DNA from: Oidiodendron maius Zn
Lineage: Eukaryota > Ascomycota > Leotiomycetes > Myxotrichaceae
Assembly (NCBI GenBank): GCA_000827325.1
Contig: KN832871.1
Location: 1,178,001-1,242,000, forward strand
DNA length: 64,000 bases
Reading direction: 5' to 3'
Under the pieces are notes generated by a model that was not told the DNA's origin, did not search any database, and saw only the letters and a list, made by a program, of their open reading frames with translations. The position numbers were made by a program, and so were the translations under genes. Positions within the stretch are counted from its first letter, which is position 1, and every line of letters begins with the position of its first letter. This document shows positions 1 to 12,100 of this stretch, one piece after another.

Positions 1-3000
1 TGGATCCGCTATCTTGTCGTCAGCTTCGCGTTTGTGGCGGAGAAAGGGCGATCCGTCAAGCTGTCTCTTGTCTTCCCATAAAACAGGGTTGACCCCGCGA
101 GGAAAAGACTTACGTCGCAATAGTTGCGACGTAACGGGACGTTGGGAATGGCGTCGGGGATATGGGAATTCGGGAGACGGAGACGCCTCCGTGTGGGAAA
201 ACAAGACAAGGATTGGCACTTACCCTTCGTTGATTCTGGCTTCGAGGCCACCACTCATACTCGCGACATGATCCTTCAACCTCGCGTGTTCTGCAAATCA
301 ACATGGTCAGCCGTTGTCTGTGTAACATGCCAGCTTGGAAGCTCTCGGTTCTAAAACCTCACGCATACGAACTCACCTAGTACGCTCCAGAGTTCGGTAT
401 CGTCATGTACATGGCCGGGGTCAAGATTATCCCTGATGGTGCCTTCGAACAGAGCCGCATCTTGTGGGATGATCGCCAGTCGCCGCCGTAGGTCCAACAG
501 ACCAATTGTAGACGTGTTCAGCGCGTCAATGGCGATGCCACCTTCGGCAGGCTCAATAATGCGGAAAAGCGCAAGCGTCAGTGAGCTTTTGCCGGCTCCT
601 GTGCGACCCACGACTCCTATCTTCTCGTGCGCCTTGATGTCAAGGTTGATATTTTTCAACACCAGATCCAGCCCCTCGCGATATCTTGTGCTGTAGTTGT
701 TGAACTGTACTGCGCCAGACGATGGCCAGCTAATCGGAGGCCGTCGTCGATGCAGCACTTCTGGAGCCTCGCTTGGCAGCCTAGCATACTCTAGAACACG
801 TTCCACAGAAACAATATTTGTCTCGACTTCTACGGTTTGACGGACGATCCAGTTCAGGGATTGGGTAATCTGAAGGGCGTATGACATGGCCAGACCGACA
901 TCGCCGGCAGACAGACCACTACCTTGTGACACAGAGATAACCGAGAACCCGGCGGCACTGAGGATAATGACAGAGCCAAGGAATTCGAGCCGTACAGCAA
1001 GCCATCTATTGGAACTATTAGCTTGTAGCCCAGTGATACACCTAGTAGAAAGGCACACCTGTTCGCATTTATGGACGGGAAGTACGCTCGAAGGTTAGCG
1101 TCTACTCGCCACTCATTCTCTAGTGCAAACCGGTCTTCTTGTCTATATGCTCGGATGGTCGTGATTCCTCCCAAAGATTCTTGGAAGTGGGCGTAGATGG
1201 GACTCCTACTTACGCTGTCCAAGCGCTTTAGTTCTCGGGATGTTCTGAGATAGTACCTCTGGACCCAATAGTAGACAAGAGCGAGGGGAATGATCAGGGC
1301 AATGAACGCAGGAGTCGATACAGAAATAACTACTAGAGTAAACATTGCCCGGGCCGTGTTGACGAATAGCATGTTGAAGGTTCGCGCAAGTACCTGTTGA
1401 TGTTAGGGATGCCGATAGCATGGGTACGAACTGCTTACTTCGTCAACGCGATATATGTCACTGTCGTGTATAGCTATTAGCAAACAGATCGTAAGAGCTG
1501 AAATCAAGGACATGGAAGGAACGTAAGCTTCGCAGGAAGTGCGTTTCCAAATAGGCATATGCACGTTGTTGACTGCAGCAAAGTGCAGGGGTTCACAATA
1601 CGAAAAAGAAGCCCTGGACTTTCATGCATTATTGCGCAGTTCCCGCAGGTGATCCCCGCAGGCGATCAGGCGGCAGAATCACTGTCAGGTCTGACGCCTC
1701 GGGCTTGTATCGATTATATCGATATGATAGAATTGCCAAAATGTAACGTGGGTGACGGGGGGGGGGACTAACCTAGAAAATCGGTTAAGAATACGGCCGG
1801 CGGGTGTGCTGGAAGGTTGTTAGAGCGGCTAACCAAGGAATACGACCAGGGAACTACTCACGTTTCGAAGAAACTCATTGGTGACCTGAAGATCGCATAT
1901 GCCATCCTTTCGTGTAGCTTTCTGGATGCCTTCCCCGGATGTTAGTCTTCGCTAGCTTCCGTGGTTGCATGAATGTCGAGGAGCATCGGGAACTCACCTC
2001 GATAGAGCACAAGATCCACAGAATCAATGTCTGCACCACAACTAGAGCGGCGGACCCGATGCCCAGGGCAAAGTAGATGCCGATATAGAAGCCCACGCGC
2101 GGGTTCATGCCTTCTGTACCATTGATTTTCGACCAGTGTTTGAGCCACACGCTCCCCCCTGCCAAAAGATCAGCGCTTCGCTCGAGCCTAGATGCAAAAC
2201 GAGAATGATATTCGGGATGAAGGTGGCTTACCGATTTGTGCAGTTTGTCCACCGATCAACATGATCAAATAGATTGCGACTGCAAACAAGTTGCTCGTTT
2301 TTGCATATTCGGCATAGACTAGAAGCATTACTTACACATCATCACACGCCGGGGAAGCGGAAAACCTACCGTTCCACTTTACCTTTCCCTGCTCTGAAAA
2401 TTCCTTGTTTTGCTTTGTCTTTGTGGTTGACTCCTCCTCGTCTCGAATTTTGCCTCTACGCCCTTTGAAGCTGGCAGTGCTAGCCCTCCGTAAGGTGGAA
2501 GAGCTCCCCTTTCGTTTCTTAACGGGAGAAGCACCAGACCTGATGGGCTGCAACTGGGTCAATCGTTCCTGAGCTTCCTCCATTTCGTCCTCTTCTGGCC
2601 GTTCGACATCGATTGTCGCAGACGAATCGCTGAAGCTGCTTTCTGTCTCTACTGACTGGTCCTGACTGCTCACAGTCTTGATGAGATTGGCGACTTCACC
2701 TTTCATTGCCATCAATTGGTTATACGTGCCGCGTTCAGTTATCCTTCCTTCTCGAATGAGACATATATAATTGGCTTCCATCAAGACCGGGATGGAATTC
2801 GTGGCCAGAACTCTTGTCTTGCCACACAGCAATCCGGTAGGGCCGAAGACGTTATCGATGAGATGCCGGCCAACATGCTGATCAACAGCTGACAGGCAGT
2901 CATCGAGCAGATAGATGTCAGCTCTGGCATACACAGCACGAGCAAGCGTTAATCTCGCTTTCTGGCCTCCACTAAGAGATATGCCACGTTCTCCAACTTC

Positions 3001-5424
3001 AGTCTCGTCACCATCAGGCAACTGGGCAAAGTCCTCAAGCAGGGCACAAGCTTGTACGGTCCGCTCGTAAAAGGCGGGATCAAACCGATGGCCAAATAGG
3101 ATATTCTCTTTTACACTCGCATTCATCACCCAAGCCTGCTGCGCAACGTACGCAGTTGATCCATGGACAACCACTTCTCCTCTTACTTTCCACAAGTCGC
3201 CTAGGAGAGCCTGAAGGAAGGATGACTTGCCTGCTCCAACTCTCCCAACAATACAGGTGAGTTCTCCCTTTGATGCTGAGAAATTGATGTCTTCTAGGGC
3301 ATTCCGCTCCGAATGCCTATCCCAGGAAAACGTCCCGTCTCTAACTTTCAGAGACTCCTCACCGTCTTCTGAAACTGCACCTTTCAAGATCACAGCATCA
3401 GGCTGGAGTTCTTCAGCAGTAAAGAATGCAGTAAGTCGTCCCACAGCAACGGATGCCTCAATTATGGAAGTTATGACCATCGGCAGAATCGCCAAGGGGA
3501 AGGTAAGCAGGTTGAAGAGAGTCAAAGCCGGGAAAACAATGTCAGTGGTTAGAGGCGTATCCTTCGTTAAAACAAAGACCGCAAATGTGGAGCAGGAGAC
3601 CAAGAAAGGAGTAGTGGACCAGGTAAAGTTGGCAACAGCCTGGGCGGCACCAATCTTGCGGAGGGTCTTCAGTTCTTGATCGTTTCGAACGTAGTTGAGC
3701 TTGTCCATGAAAGCACTGCCCCATGCATAAAGCTTTATACTCTTCATATTGTTAACAATTTCTGCGATGAGTTTTGTCCTGGAATCCTATATACAGATAC
3801 GATTAGCTCCGAATCCGAGGCACCCTTGTATTGCTGAGAATAGCTGTTGAAGCAGGGCTTGCAACTTGATCCTCACCTAACGAGAAATTTACATACCTTG
3901 TTTTTCATCTGCTTCTTCTGCAGCCTCTTCATAAGCCGTGCAATAAGCCCATTGATGGGAATCATGAGTATCATTGCTCCGACGCCGGCCAACATAGAGA
4001 GGCCAACCAGCTGGTAGAGGGAGATCATGCAGAGGACGATTTGATACGGGGCAGACCAGAGTTGCTGGGCGAACTGGGTCAGATCCTGCAGCCGCTGCGT
4101 GTCGACAGCCATATAATTGACAATATCACCTGTGGATTTCGATGCCCGGCCCTCGTTCGAGAGCTTCAATGACTTTGAATAAATTGCCGCAGTTAGAGCC
4201 GTCTTGATCCTCATTCCTGTCTCGAATGCGCGCTGAAAGTATTGATGCAACGCAGTGGTCTGCCCAACGGATACCGCGAACATTGCCAAGGCAATTGCTG
4301 CTCCTCGGGCAACCGGCTCAGGATTTTTTGTTTTGTAAGAGTCCACAAATTTGATCAGGAGTCTGAGCAACTGGGGTTGCACAAAAGCGAGAGTGTCACT
4401 GACTGTCTTGAACAAAGCACCACGGAAATAGGGGCCACTGAAAGCCCGGATTATGGCCACCCATAGCGATGGATGTTTGTGGTGTTCTAACTCGTAGTCC
4501 CAAGCTGCCTTGAACTTCGCCCCGGTTGCCTTCGTTGTATCCCGCGGAGCCAAATTCCAGAGGTCGTCTTCAGTCAAGTATTTCTTGTATCCATATCTCA
4601 TCAATGGGGTCATCCAACTGAATGTCAGTACCGAAAACACCGTCGCATATTCAAGGGGGCATTCGTCGTCGTCTCCAACGGCGTGATATGCACTCTTCTT
4701 CATTGGGACGAGCCATTCCAAGCCAAACTCTATCCAAGAGAGGCCATATGCAATACTGAATGAAATAAAGTATCCTAGATGCGTCCCGTATACTTGTTGC
4801 GAGAATAGCGATAGGAATTTAATAGAGTTTGCGATGAGAATTAATAGCCAATAAATCAGAACTACTCCATTCGGATTTCGAAGCCTGCAGTGCTCGAGCC
4901 ACTGGATGGTGGCTATAACGCCGAGGGATGCAATAGAGAGGACGCTCGTCCAGAACCGAATATCGCCGGCCCAGACGTCGGGGTATGAAATGATTTGAAA
5001 TGCCAGTTGGACCGCAGTTGCTGCAGCTATTGCAACGATGAGCGCCTGTTGACTTTGTCAGTCTATCTGAACCGAACGTAACCTTTAGAATATGCTAGTG
5101 AGGCCGTTCTCCTACCTGCTTTGTCCAGAAATGCCAATCTTTGTCAATCGCCGTCCTTTGTTTCCGCTTGAGAAGCCACCAGACGGCCACCGCTCCAAAG
5201 AGGATACCATAGGTTGCAATGAAGCTGACGCAGGCGTCCATGAAGCACGGTGTGAAGTCATAACGATGGGGGCTCAGCGGGCCCCATCCTTCCTTGCTGC
5301 TACACAGTGGCTGTCGCCTGGTCCCTTCGGCCGCGAGGTAGCCATATCCCAGGTCGTCCCATGCTCGGAAGCCTGAGAATGAGTCTGCTTTGAGGACACT
5401 CTGTGCCTGGCCGTCGACCCTCAT
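1..5424 (-). CDS. ABCC-family (Ycf1/MRP-like) ABC transporter, 3' end beyond left edge
   Basis: Full-length ABC exporter of the MRP/Ycf1 type, expected to pump glutathione conjugates or metal complexes into the vacuole. Reconstructed exons on the minus strand: 5116-5424, 3897-5045, 2370-3786, 2232-2318, 1998-2158, 1862-1929, 1773-1808, 1439-1460, 1059-1393, 377-1014, 224-290, 1-8; every junction keeps frame and has GT..AG ends. The open frame starts at a TTG (5463); the first ATG is at 5424. Order seen: N-terminal TMD0 helices, TMD1, NBD1 with Walker A GRVGAGKSS and signature LSGGQKARL, the Ycf1-type stretch LATNSIPVLMEAN, an acidic/basic linker, TMD2, and NBD2 with GRTGAGKSS. The coding part ends at EARINEGGS, just before the second signature motif, so about 100 residues lie outside the window. 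The substrate is inferred from family only. Confidence 0.93.
110..134. repeat. Perfect inverted repeat (11-bp arms, 3-bp loop) inside the last visible ABC intron
   Basis: The arms TTACGTCGCAA and TTGCGACGTAA are exact reverse complements separated by TAG. They lie within the 215-bp intron (9-223) of the ABC transporter. The core ACGTCGCAA also resembles half of a bZIP site, so this may be a binding site or simply an RNA hairpin in the intron. Confidence 0.8.
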
Positions 5425-6520
5425 GGCCGCGAAAGGATATCGTTCAAGACTCGGAGCGCTCAAGGGGTCCGGATGGTCGAAGGATAGATGGGTGGAGAGA
5501 GGGTGGTTTCTTTGTCGGAGGTATCATGAAATAAGTTGGTGAGCTCCGGATTTTTGGAAGGTGGGAGTGCAGGGAATCAAAGCTAGGCCGCCGACCGCGC
5601 CGATTGTCAGCTAAAGTCCTTTAAAATCCGACCAGAGAGACAAAGGCAGCCACGTCAGATAGGATTTTCCCAAGGTGCAGTTGACTCGATGGTAAAGTCT
5701 TAAAGCAGCTGGTATCTACTCCCTCGAGCTACAGGATCTAGTTTGTTATAGTCTTCCAGATCTACAACCGTACATAGAAAGTCGAGCCTGTCAGAGCTGC
5801 TACCCATTACTATTGGACCCCACCAGTACGAACTTCCGCCACTGCTTTGTCACGCTAAATTTATAATCTCTGGCATTGGTCGGGGGCTGTTGTTGAGCCA
5901 TGGACGGGGGCTCTGCAGTACTGGACGAAGCTTTTGTGGGCGACTGGACCATCAGTCGGCGACGTGAGGATCTCGACCGAAACCCCTGCGTATAAAAGCA
6001 ACGGCCTTTGATCTACATGGAGTTTCCGGATGACATCACACGTACACCACCGAGGAGGCATTGATTCCCATATGTCTGCTATTATGGGATCAAAGTTTTC
6101 GCGATGCCAAAAGAATTCGCATGGGTTTAGCGTGGTTTGCAGGAGCCGTGGAAATATCGGGCAATGCAAGGAGTCTCTTGGATTTGCTACCTATTAGACA
6201 CAGAAACGATCTCTGCGGACGCCTGAACTAGTGTAAAAGTACCTAACCCAGCCTTTTTGACCCGGCCACTCTCGTGATCATCAAATGTCCACCCCTACTT
6301 ATATCCGGGGGCTCAAAGAGTGCGCGTCCGTGGATCGGCAATGTCATCGTCCCCACAGATGAGAAAAGAAATAAAACCTGTAAAATCCATACATGAAAAG
6401 GCAGCGACAGGCGAAGTCGTCAATCGTATGCACGCATCCTGTTCAAGATCAGGAACACGCAATCGTCACAGTGTGCATTCCCCACTCGATCAGGACGCTA
6501 ATCGTTAGACGTAATTTTTC
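5425..6520. other. Intergenic region between the ABC transporter and the bHLH gene
   Basis: The left part is the promoter of the ABC transporter (read leftwards) and the right part is the 3' flank of the bHLH gene. I see no credible gene; the open frame at 5861-6169 has no conserved motif. Confidence 0.5.
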
Positions 6521-7411
6521 TTAACTATCTCCAGATCCATCGTCCTTCTTGGGATTGAGACCGGCGCTCTGGCACGTCTTCTTCCACGTTTCGACCTCAC
6601 GCCATGCTCGTTCACACTCGGCCTTGAGCTTGTCATTGCTCGCGCTAAGTTCAGCAATGGCTTGCTCGGTCAGGAGCTTTTCTAACGTCCACTTTTCGAT
6701 GTTCTGGGTCTCGTTCTCCTTGAGTTGGGTGATGAACTGGACAGCGCGCTGCAAGATTGATCCCTTGTTCTTCTCGCAACCAGGAACAATCTTTGCTAGT
6801 TCGTTGATGCCTTCGTTGATTGTCTCTCGACGACGGCGCTCAACTGAGAATCTGTAAGCTGATTGCCGGTGTTTTCAAATGCTGGGAAACTTGCCTTCCT
6901 TGTGATTGTCTTTTCGCACCTTGTGCCACTCATCCGATCCTACGGCTGGCTTTGAACCTGAACCTCTACCAGACGGCGTCGACGTCTCCATAAAACTGTC
7001 TCCGCCCTGTTGGCTATTATCCATAAAAGACGATTCGGGGTTACGATCCGGGTCCGAATTTTGGGTTGCAAAAGAGACATCTGTGGGTTGAGGGATGGTC
7101 ATGGTTGGATAGATGCCCGCAAGTGCCGCAGCGGCAGTAGAAGAGGCACTGGCGTGATCGGCAGCACCGTTCTGATCGGGATTGCCGTGGTGGAGGGCGC
7201 CGTAGTCTTGCAAGGCTTCAATGTCCTGCTGATTGGCGTCACCAGTTTTGTTCATGTTTGGGGAGACACGCTTGTTATGGCGTCTTGTGTCGTCAGCTGA
7301 TTCGGAATCACGTCTCCGCTTCTGGGGGTTGAGGACTCCTGCAGCTTCCTCGCGCATAGCATTCGCAACTTCTTGGAGACCAGAGTTCTCAAGATCCATA
7401 TGGTCTGACAT
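6521..7411 (-). CDS. bHLH transcription factor, Cbf1-like
   Basis: A 279-residue protein. Exon 1 is 6895-7411 and exon 2 is 6521-6843, joined by a 51-bp intron with a GC donor (GCAAGT) and a normal AG acceptor. The splice joins DNHKE to VERRRRETINEG, creating the bHLH basic region with the His/Glu/Arg spacing of class B factors that bind CACGTG. The HLH is followed by a helical, heptad-like tail (EKWTLEKLLTEQAIAEL) and a charged end. The N-terminal 170 residues are low complexity with a basic patch (KRRRDSE) that could be a nuclear signal. Yeast Cbf1 controls methionine/sulfur genes, respiration and centromeres; which of these applies here is unknown. Orthology rests on the bHLH and coiled tail. 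Confidence 0.88.
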
Positions 7412-8974
7412 TTAAGAGCTGGATGGCTCGTGATGCGTGTGGCCCAGTATCCGTGGGGTCCTGTGGCGGTCCGGAGGCGCAGATGACCTTGGGATGGGTT
7501 GACAGCTAGCTTTTAAGACTTAACTGGACGTTTCGGTGTTGGGAGACGCGTGATCGGCCGAGTTTTGTACAGGTGCGACGGTTATATGTGCTGCGATCCT
7601 GGATTTCCCAAACGGGAGTTGGATTACGCACTGACTTCAAGTTCTTGGGGGCGCGTTGCTGCAGTAGTTCGCTCAGGTGGGTGTCGACACGAACGTTTCT
7701 ATGCTCTGCAAAGTCGTACCTACGCGGTCAGCACGTGTCCTTGCAGATGAGGTACCACATGGAAATCCAGATACCAGTGCGCTGACGGGCAGAGATGGGC
7801 TAGAAGATATTGCGCCCTCTAGCACTCGCTGCTGGCCATTGTACAAGGGTGTTAGCGACAGCATAATAGCGGCTTTTGTATGTCGCAAACAGAATTATGG
7901 CCTGGGGGGATCGCAGTGCAATCCAGCGATACTAAACCTGTCCTGGGTGACGCGACGAGGGAAGGGAGTTCAATGTTTGCGGTCTGGTGATGATGAGGTT
8001 GCAGCGCCAGGGAATTGACCAGCAACTGGTCCGGGCTGGTGGAAGCAACCAACGAGCGATCATGGACCTGAGGGGAAGAAAGGTCGCGTGGAAATCGACC
8101 CTCCCTGATCGGTCGCTCGTCCTGGGGTTCCACGGACATAAAGGAGCGAGGGGATCCAGGCGGCTCGTGAAGGAGGAGAGGAGACATTTGGCATACCTTA
8201 AATTTCTGGCGCTCTGGCTCTGCTTTGATATCCGGGCTGGGCGGGTCTGAGGTCACTGCCGATGCGATGCGACGCGACGCCGTGTTGACATACAGATGGC
8301 ACCACAGCGCAATTCACTGGTTGCGCGAGTGGGAAATCCCCCAGGAGGCGCGAGCTGCGCGAACAGGAGGAGAAGTGAGGATTTCGATACGGCGAGTCGA
8401 CGCCGGGAACGAGACTCTCACGATGCGCCCAGCTGGTTTGGAGGGGCGGGCGCGGTCAGGTCAGCAGACTCGAACGTGACTGACTGATGCGTGACTTGGA
8501 GATCACGAGTTCGACGAGGTCGAATTCAGTGATGAGAGAACTGAGCGCAGAAAACAGACCCACGTCAATCGTGGTACGATTGAAGAGGTCTAAATTGGCG
8601 ATGGCCGTGTTGAAAGGGCGTCCCTGCACGATGAGAAGGGAGAGATCGGTCGATATCTCGAATAAATGGAGATGGAGGGAGAGCAAGAGGGAAAGCCCTT
8701 TCACGTGGGGAGATTCGAGGGCTGGTCATGTGCCCGCACCATGTGATACCGCTAGCCTCTTTGGGCCTGTCGCCAAATAATGGCGTAAGCGAGGTGGTTT
8801 GAGAGTGGTTTGAGACTGACTTAATACATGCACGCCCTCATCCTACTCAATGCCCTTATCTAGATACTTATTGCCTGAGGTGCACAGCGATACGTACCGT
8901 ACCTCGCGAATGCACTGCGAGCCGTCTGCACTGTTCCTGCTGGACGTGAGCTGACCTCTTTACTGTGCACAATC
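7412..8974. other. Divergent intergenic region between bHLH gene and FYV10
   Basis: About 1.5 kb shared by two divergently read genes. It holds two CACGTG sites and a purine-rich stretch near 8600-8700. A minus-strand frame at 7852-8256 starts at GTG, with a stop shortly upstream in frame and no conserved motif; I do not call it a gene. Confidence 0.5.
7732..7737. promoter_or_regulatory. CACGTG E-box upstream of the Cbf1-like gene
   Basis: A perfect palindromic CACGTG lies 321 bp upstream of the start codon of the Cbf1-like bHLH gene. This is the site that such class B factors bind, so self-regulation is possible. A second copy is at 8702-8707, nearer the FYV10 start. The match is direct; function is inferred. 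Confidence 0.4.
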
Positions 8975-10357
8975 ATGGCCGACCATATTACCTCCAAGTT
9001 AAATCCCGACTCAAATCTGCTCCTTGTATGAATCCCTTGTCCTTAGGCGGCTCCCTCAGCTAACTAAAACCCCGATTCAGGATCAACCGCTTCTCCGGTT
9101 GCCCTTCGAACTTCTCCGGAAGAACTTCAAGGTTGCCCACTTTCATGTCGAGAAGGAAAGCACGGCAGTCAAGAGCACTCTGCGTGATACGGCAAACGCA
9201 TCGCTCAACTCTCATGCCTCCCCAGATGACGTTCTCAAAAACGTCGACTCGATGCTGGCCCGGATGCGGGGTTTGAAGAGGAAGCTGGAAGCATGTGCAG
9301 AAGAGGAGGCGAGACTCCAACAGCAATCTCAGAGCCGGGTACGGCATCTGGGAGAACTGTATAGCATGCAAAGCCTGGATGATGTCAAGTACGAACGATG
9401 GAGCCGTACCCGGCTGGACCGATTGCTAGTGGACTACTTGTTGAGAAATGGGTATAAAGACAGCGCCACAGCGTTGGCAAAGGAGAAGGGCATTAATGAT
9501 TTGGTTGATGTGGAGACGTTCATTCAGATGAGCAGAATCAGGGAGAGTCTGCGGAATGGAAGAGTAACTGAAGCTCTTGCGTGGTGTAATGAGAACAAGA
9601 AGGATCTGAGGAGGATGGAGGTAAGTTGTATAGCATTTATATTCTCATTCGCTACTCACATACTTCTAGAGTAACCTTGAGTTCATGCTGCGATTCCAAC
9701 AATATGTCGAACTTGTACGGACACAAGACCAGTCGAAACTCCTCGAATCAATCACACACGCCAAAAAGTACCTGACTCCGTTTAAGGACAGCTATCCTAG
9801 GGAAGTTCAACAAGCTTGTGGGCTCCTCGCCTTCCCTCCCGGCACACAAGCAAGACCATATAACGTATGTCTCAACATATGACACTCCGGTATCATACTA
9901 ACCCTCCCTGCAGGACCTTTACAGCCAAACCCGCTGGAACACCCTGGCCAACCTTTTCATGGAGACACATAACTCCCTGCTCGCTCTTCCATCCGTCCCT
10001 CTTTTACATATCGCCCTATCAGCAGGTCTGTCGGCGCTCAAGACACCATCTTGCCACTCTTCGCACATCTCCTCCATCTCCTCAATATCACCAACCTCTT
10101 CCTCCTCTATTACCACCTCCGTATGTCCAATCTGCAGTACCGAACTGAATAGTTTGGCACGTAATGTGCCATATGCCCATCATACAAAAAGCCATGTGGA
10201 AAGTGACTTGGTGCTGCTGCCGAATGGGTGTGTCTATGGAAGAGAACGGCTAGAAGAGTACAGTAAAAGGGCGGGGTTGGATGACAATGTGGTCAAAGAT
10301 CTTAGGAGTGGTGAGACTTTCTCCATTGATGACCTCAAGAAGGTGTACATATCATAG
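8975..10357 (+). CDS. FYV10: GID/CTLH E3 ubiquitin ligase subunit Fyv10 (Gid9, MAEA)
   Basis: A 409-residue protein from exons 8975-9025, 9081-9620, 9670-9864 and 9914-10357. The 17-codon first exon begins MADHITSKL. Features: a helical N-terminus, LisH ([15 protein letters not shown], about residues 128-160), CTLH/CRA (from [19 protein letters not shown]), and a C-terminal degenerate RING of the Gid type (CPICSTELN ... NVPYAHH ... [15 protein letters not shown]). With Gid2 it forms the catalytic pair of the complex that degrades gluconeogenic enzymes when glucose returns. Length fits the family. The serine-rich insert just before the RING is the only unusual part. Function is by family. Confidence 0.95.
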
Positions 10358-10510
10358 TATATGAAATAGCACCTTAACGCATCATTGTTATCTTGCTGCC
10401 TGCGTTTTCGAAGCATTCACATGCCTAACAAACATTGAACACTTAACAGAGAACCTCGCGTAGTCAGGCGGGATAGTCGATATTATGGAGATATTCTTCA
10501 TATCTACATC

Positions 10511-11391
10511 TTAGGCAATATTTGCCTTCATAATACCCATATCCTCTCCCTCTCTAGCATCAACGCCTTCTCTAGCAACTCTTTCCACAGCCTGTTGTGC
10601 TGGCTCTTTTCCATTTACCAGGTCAATCCAGCCATTCACGCCGCCAATTTCCAGCAACCGAGCGGATATATCCGCCACATCAGCTCTCGTAACAGTTGCC
10701 CTGGCCGGAGTCTTCCCCAACTCCACTAACCCAGTCTCGTTCCCATCACTCAGTGTTCCAGGCCTCAGGATGATATACGTGAATTTGTCTTTCCCATCCT
10801 TCTCCACCCGCTCCTCGCCCAGCACCGTCAACACCTCATCAGCGGCCAGTTTCGCCTTCACATAGTCCGGCATAATTTGCGTATGGTACTTCAAGACGGA
10901 CTCCCACTCGCCATCGGACCACCAGGGCGCCTTAGCCCTCCTGGAAATGAGGGCTGACACGAGGAGGAACTTGCTAACGCTAGGCGTGGCTATTGCTCCG
11001 CGGATAAAGTGGATACATGCATCGCGGTCAATTGCGTACGTCCTCTGCGCTCCTCCTTTACCTCCGGCTCCTTGACCGGTATTAGTTTGGGGGACGGGAT
11101 ATTAGGATATAAGAGAAAATAGAGCTGACCAGCACTCCAGACAACCCAGTCTGGCTTGACCTTGTCCAATATCCTTTGCGCATCTGCATCCGATTTCACA
11201 TCGTCCAGAGACTCGACAAGAACATCGATCTTGCCGGGTCCGTTCTTGCCGGCCTCGAGGATGGCATTGGTCTGGTCCGGGTTACGAATCACGGAGGTGA
11301 CATGCCAAGACCGCGAGACCAGCTTCGGGGTCATGAAGAGGCTGATTTTGCCATGTCCACCGAGGAGCAAGATGCGAGTGCTTGGTGGCAT
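10511..11391 (-). CDS. NAD(P)-binding Rossmann protein, NAD-dependent epimerase-like
   Basis: A 273-residue protein from exons 11130-11391 and 10511-11070. The N-terminal LLLGGHGKIS is a Rossmann dinucleotide loop. Later come WVVWSAGAGGKGG (about residues 82-94), a YVKAKLAADE helix and an ILRPGTLSD segment, as in atypical short-chain dehydrogenases of the NAD(P)H-binding group (yeast YMR090W-like). The intron acceptor is an unusual AAG, but it is the one that keeps frame and family sequence. The gene is convergent with FYV10, with 153 bp between their stops. Substrate unknown. Confidence 0.85.
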
Positions 11392-12100
11392 TTTGGGAGT
11401 TCGTTGGGAGCGATTGAAAATTGTATGAAAAGTTCCTATAGCAAAGGGAGTGGGAATTTGGAGGCACCCAGCTGCAATGCTGGGAAACGCGGGGTGAGCA
11501 CCAATTGTAGGGCAATGGATGCAAGGAATTGGCTGCGGATGAGCTCATGGGTATCAGTAAGCTGTTCTGGGCTGTGATTGCATCATGGGTGCAGCTGGCA
11601 GACATGGATACTGGCCAGGCTCAATCGACATCTTGATCTACGAGTAGAAGACACGGACATAGCCGGCAGAGCTTTGAATGGTGCTTAAGAGAGTGTGCCC
11701 CTCACTGGCGCATGTGTGGCTTGCTCCTTGCTCCATGTGGCTGTGATATGGAAGATCCCCACGTGAGTCCTGGGTGATGATCTCCAACCAAACGCATTGC
11801 CTGGGTCTCTGGCTAAGTAGGTGGCTAGGGGCGGTGTTTATCGGGGATAATCATGTCTTGGATTCTCGGTGTGCGGTAGACAACCGGGAATACCAGCTTT
11901 CACATCCTTTGGTCACAATTCTCGTAGCAGATCAGAGCGCAAGCCTCTCTATTCCTACCTAGTTATTTGTACAGCGCAGCGGACAAACCCCCAGTAACTC
12001 CCGCCAGTTGAAGCTGTGACAAGCCAGAGAACTCCGCTCGAAACCAACGACCAAGAGACATTTTCCTGCCCAACGCATAAGAGATATGAACTCCTTTACA
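11392..12100. other. Intergenic region between the epimerase-like gene and CAF1
   Basis: Promoter side of the epimerase-like gene and 3' flank of CAF1. A CACGTG lies at 11760-11765. No gene seen. Confidence 0.5.

Noticed and set aside
7852-8256. 134-codon minus-strand frame upstream of the bHLH gene
   Set aside because: Starts at GTG, has a stop close upstream in frame, and shows no conserved motif.
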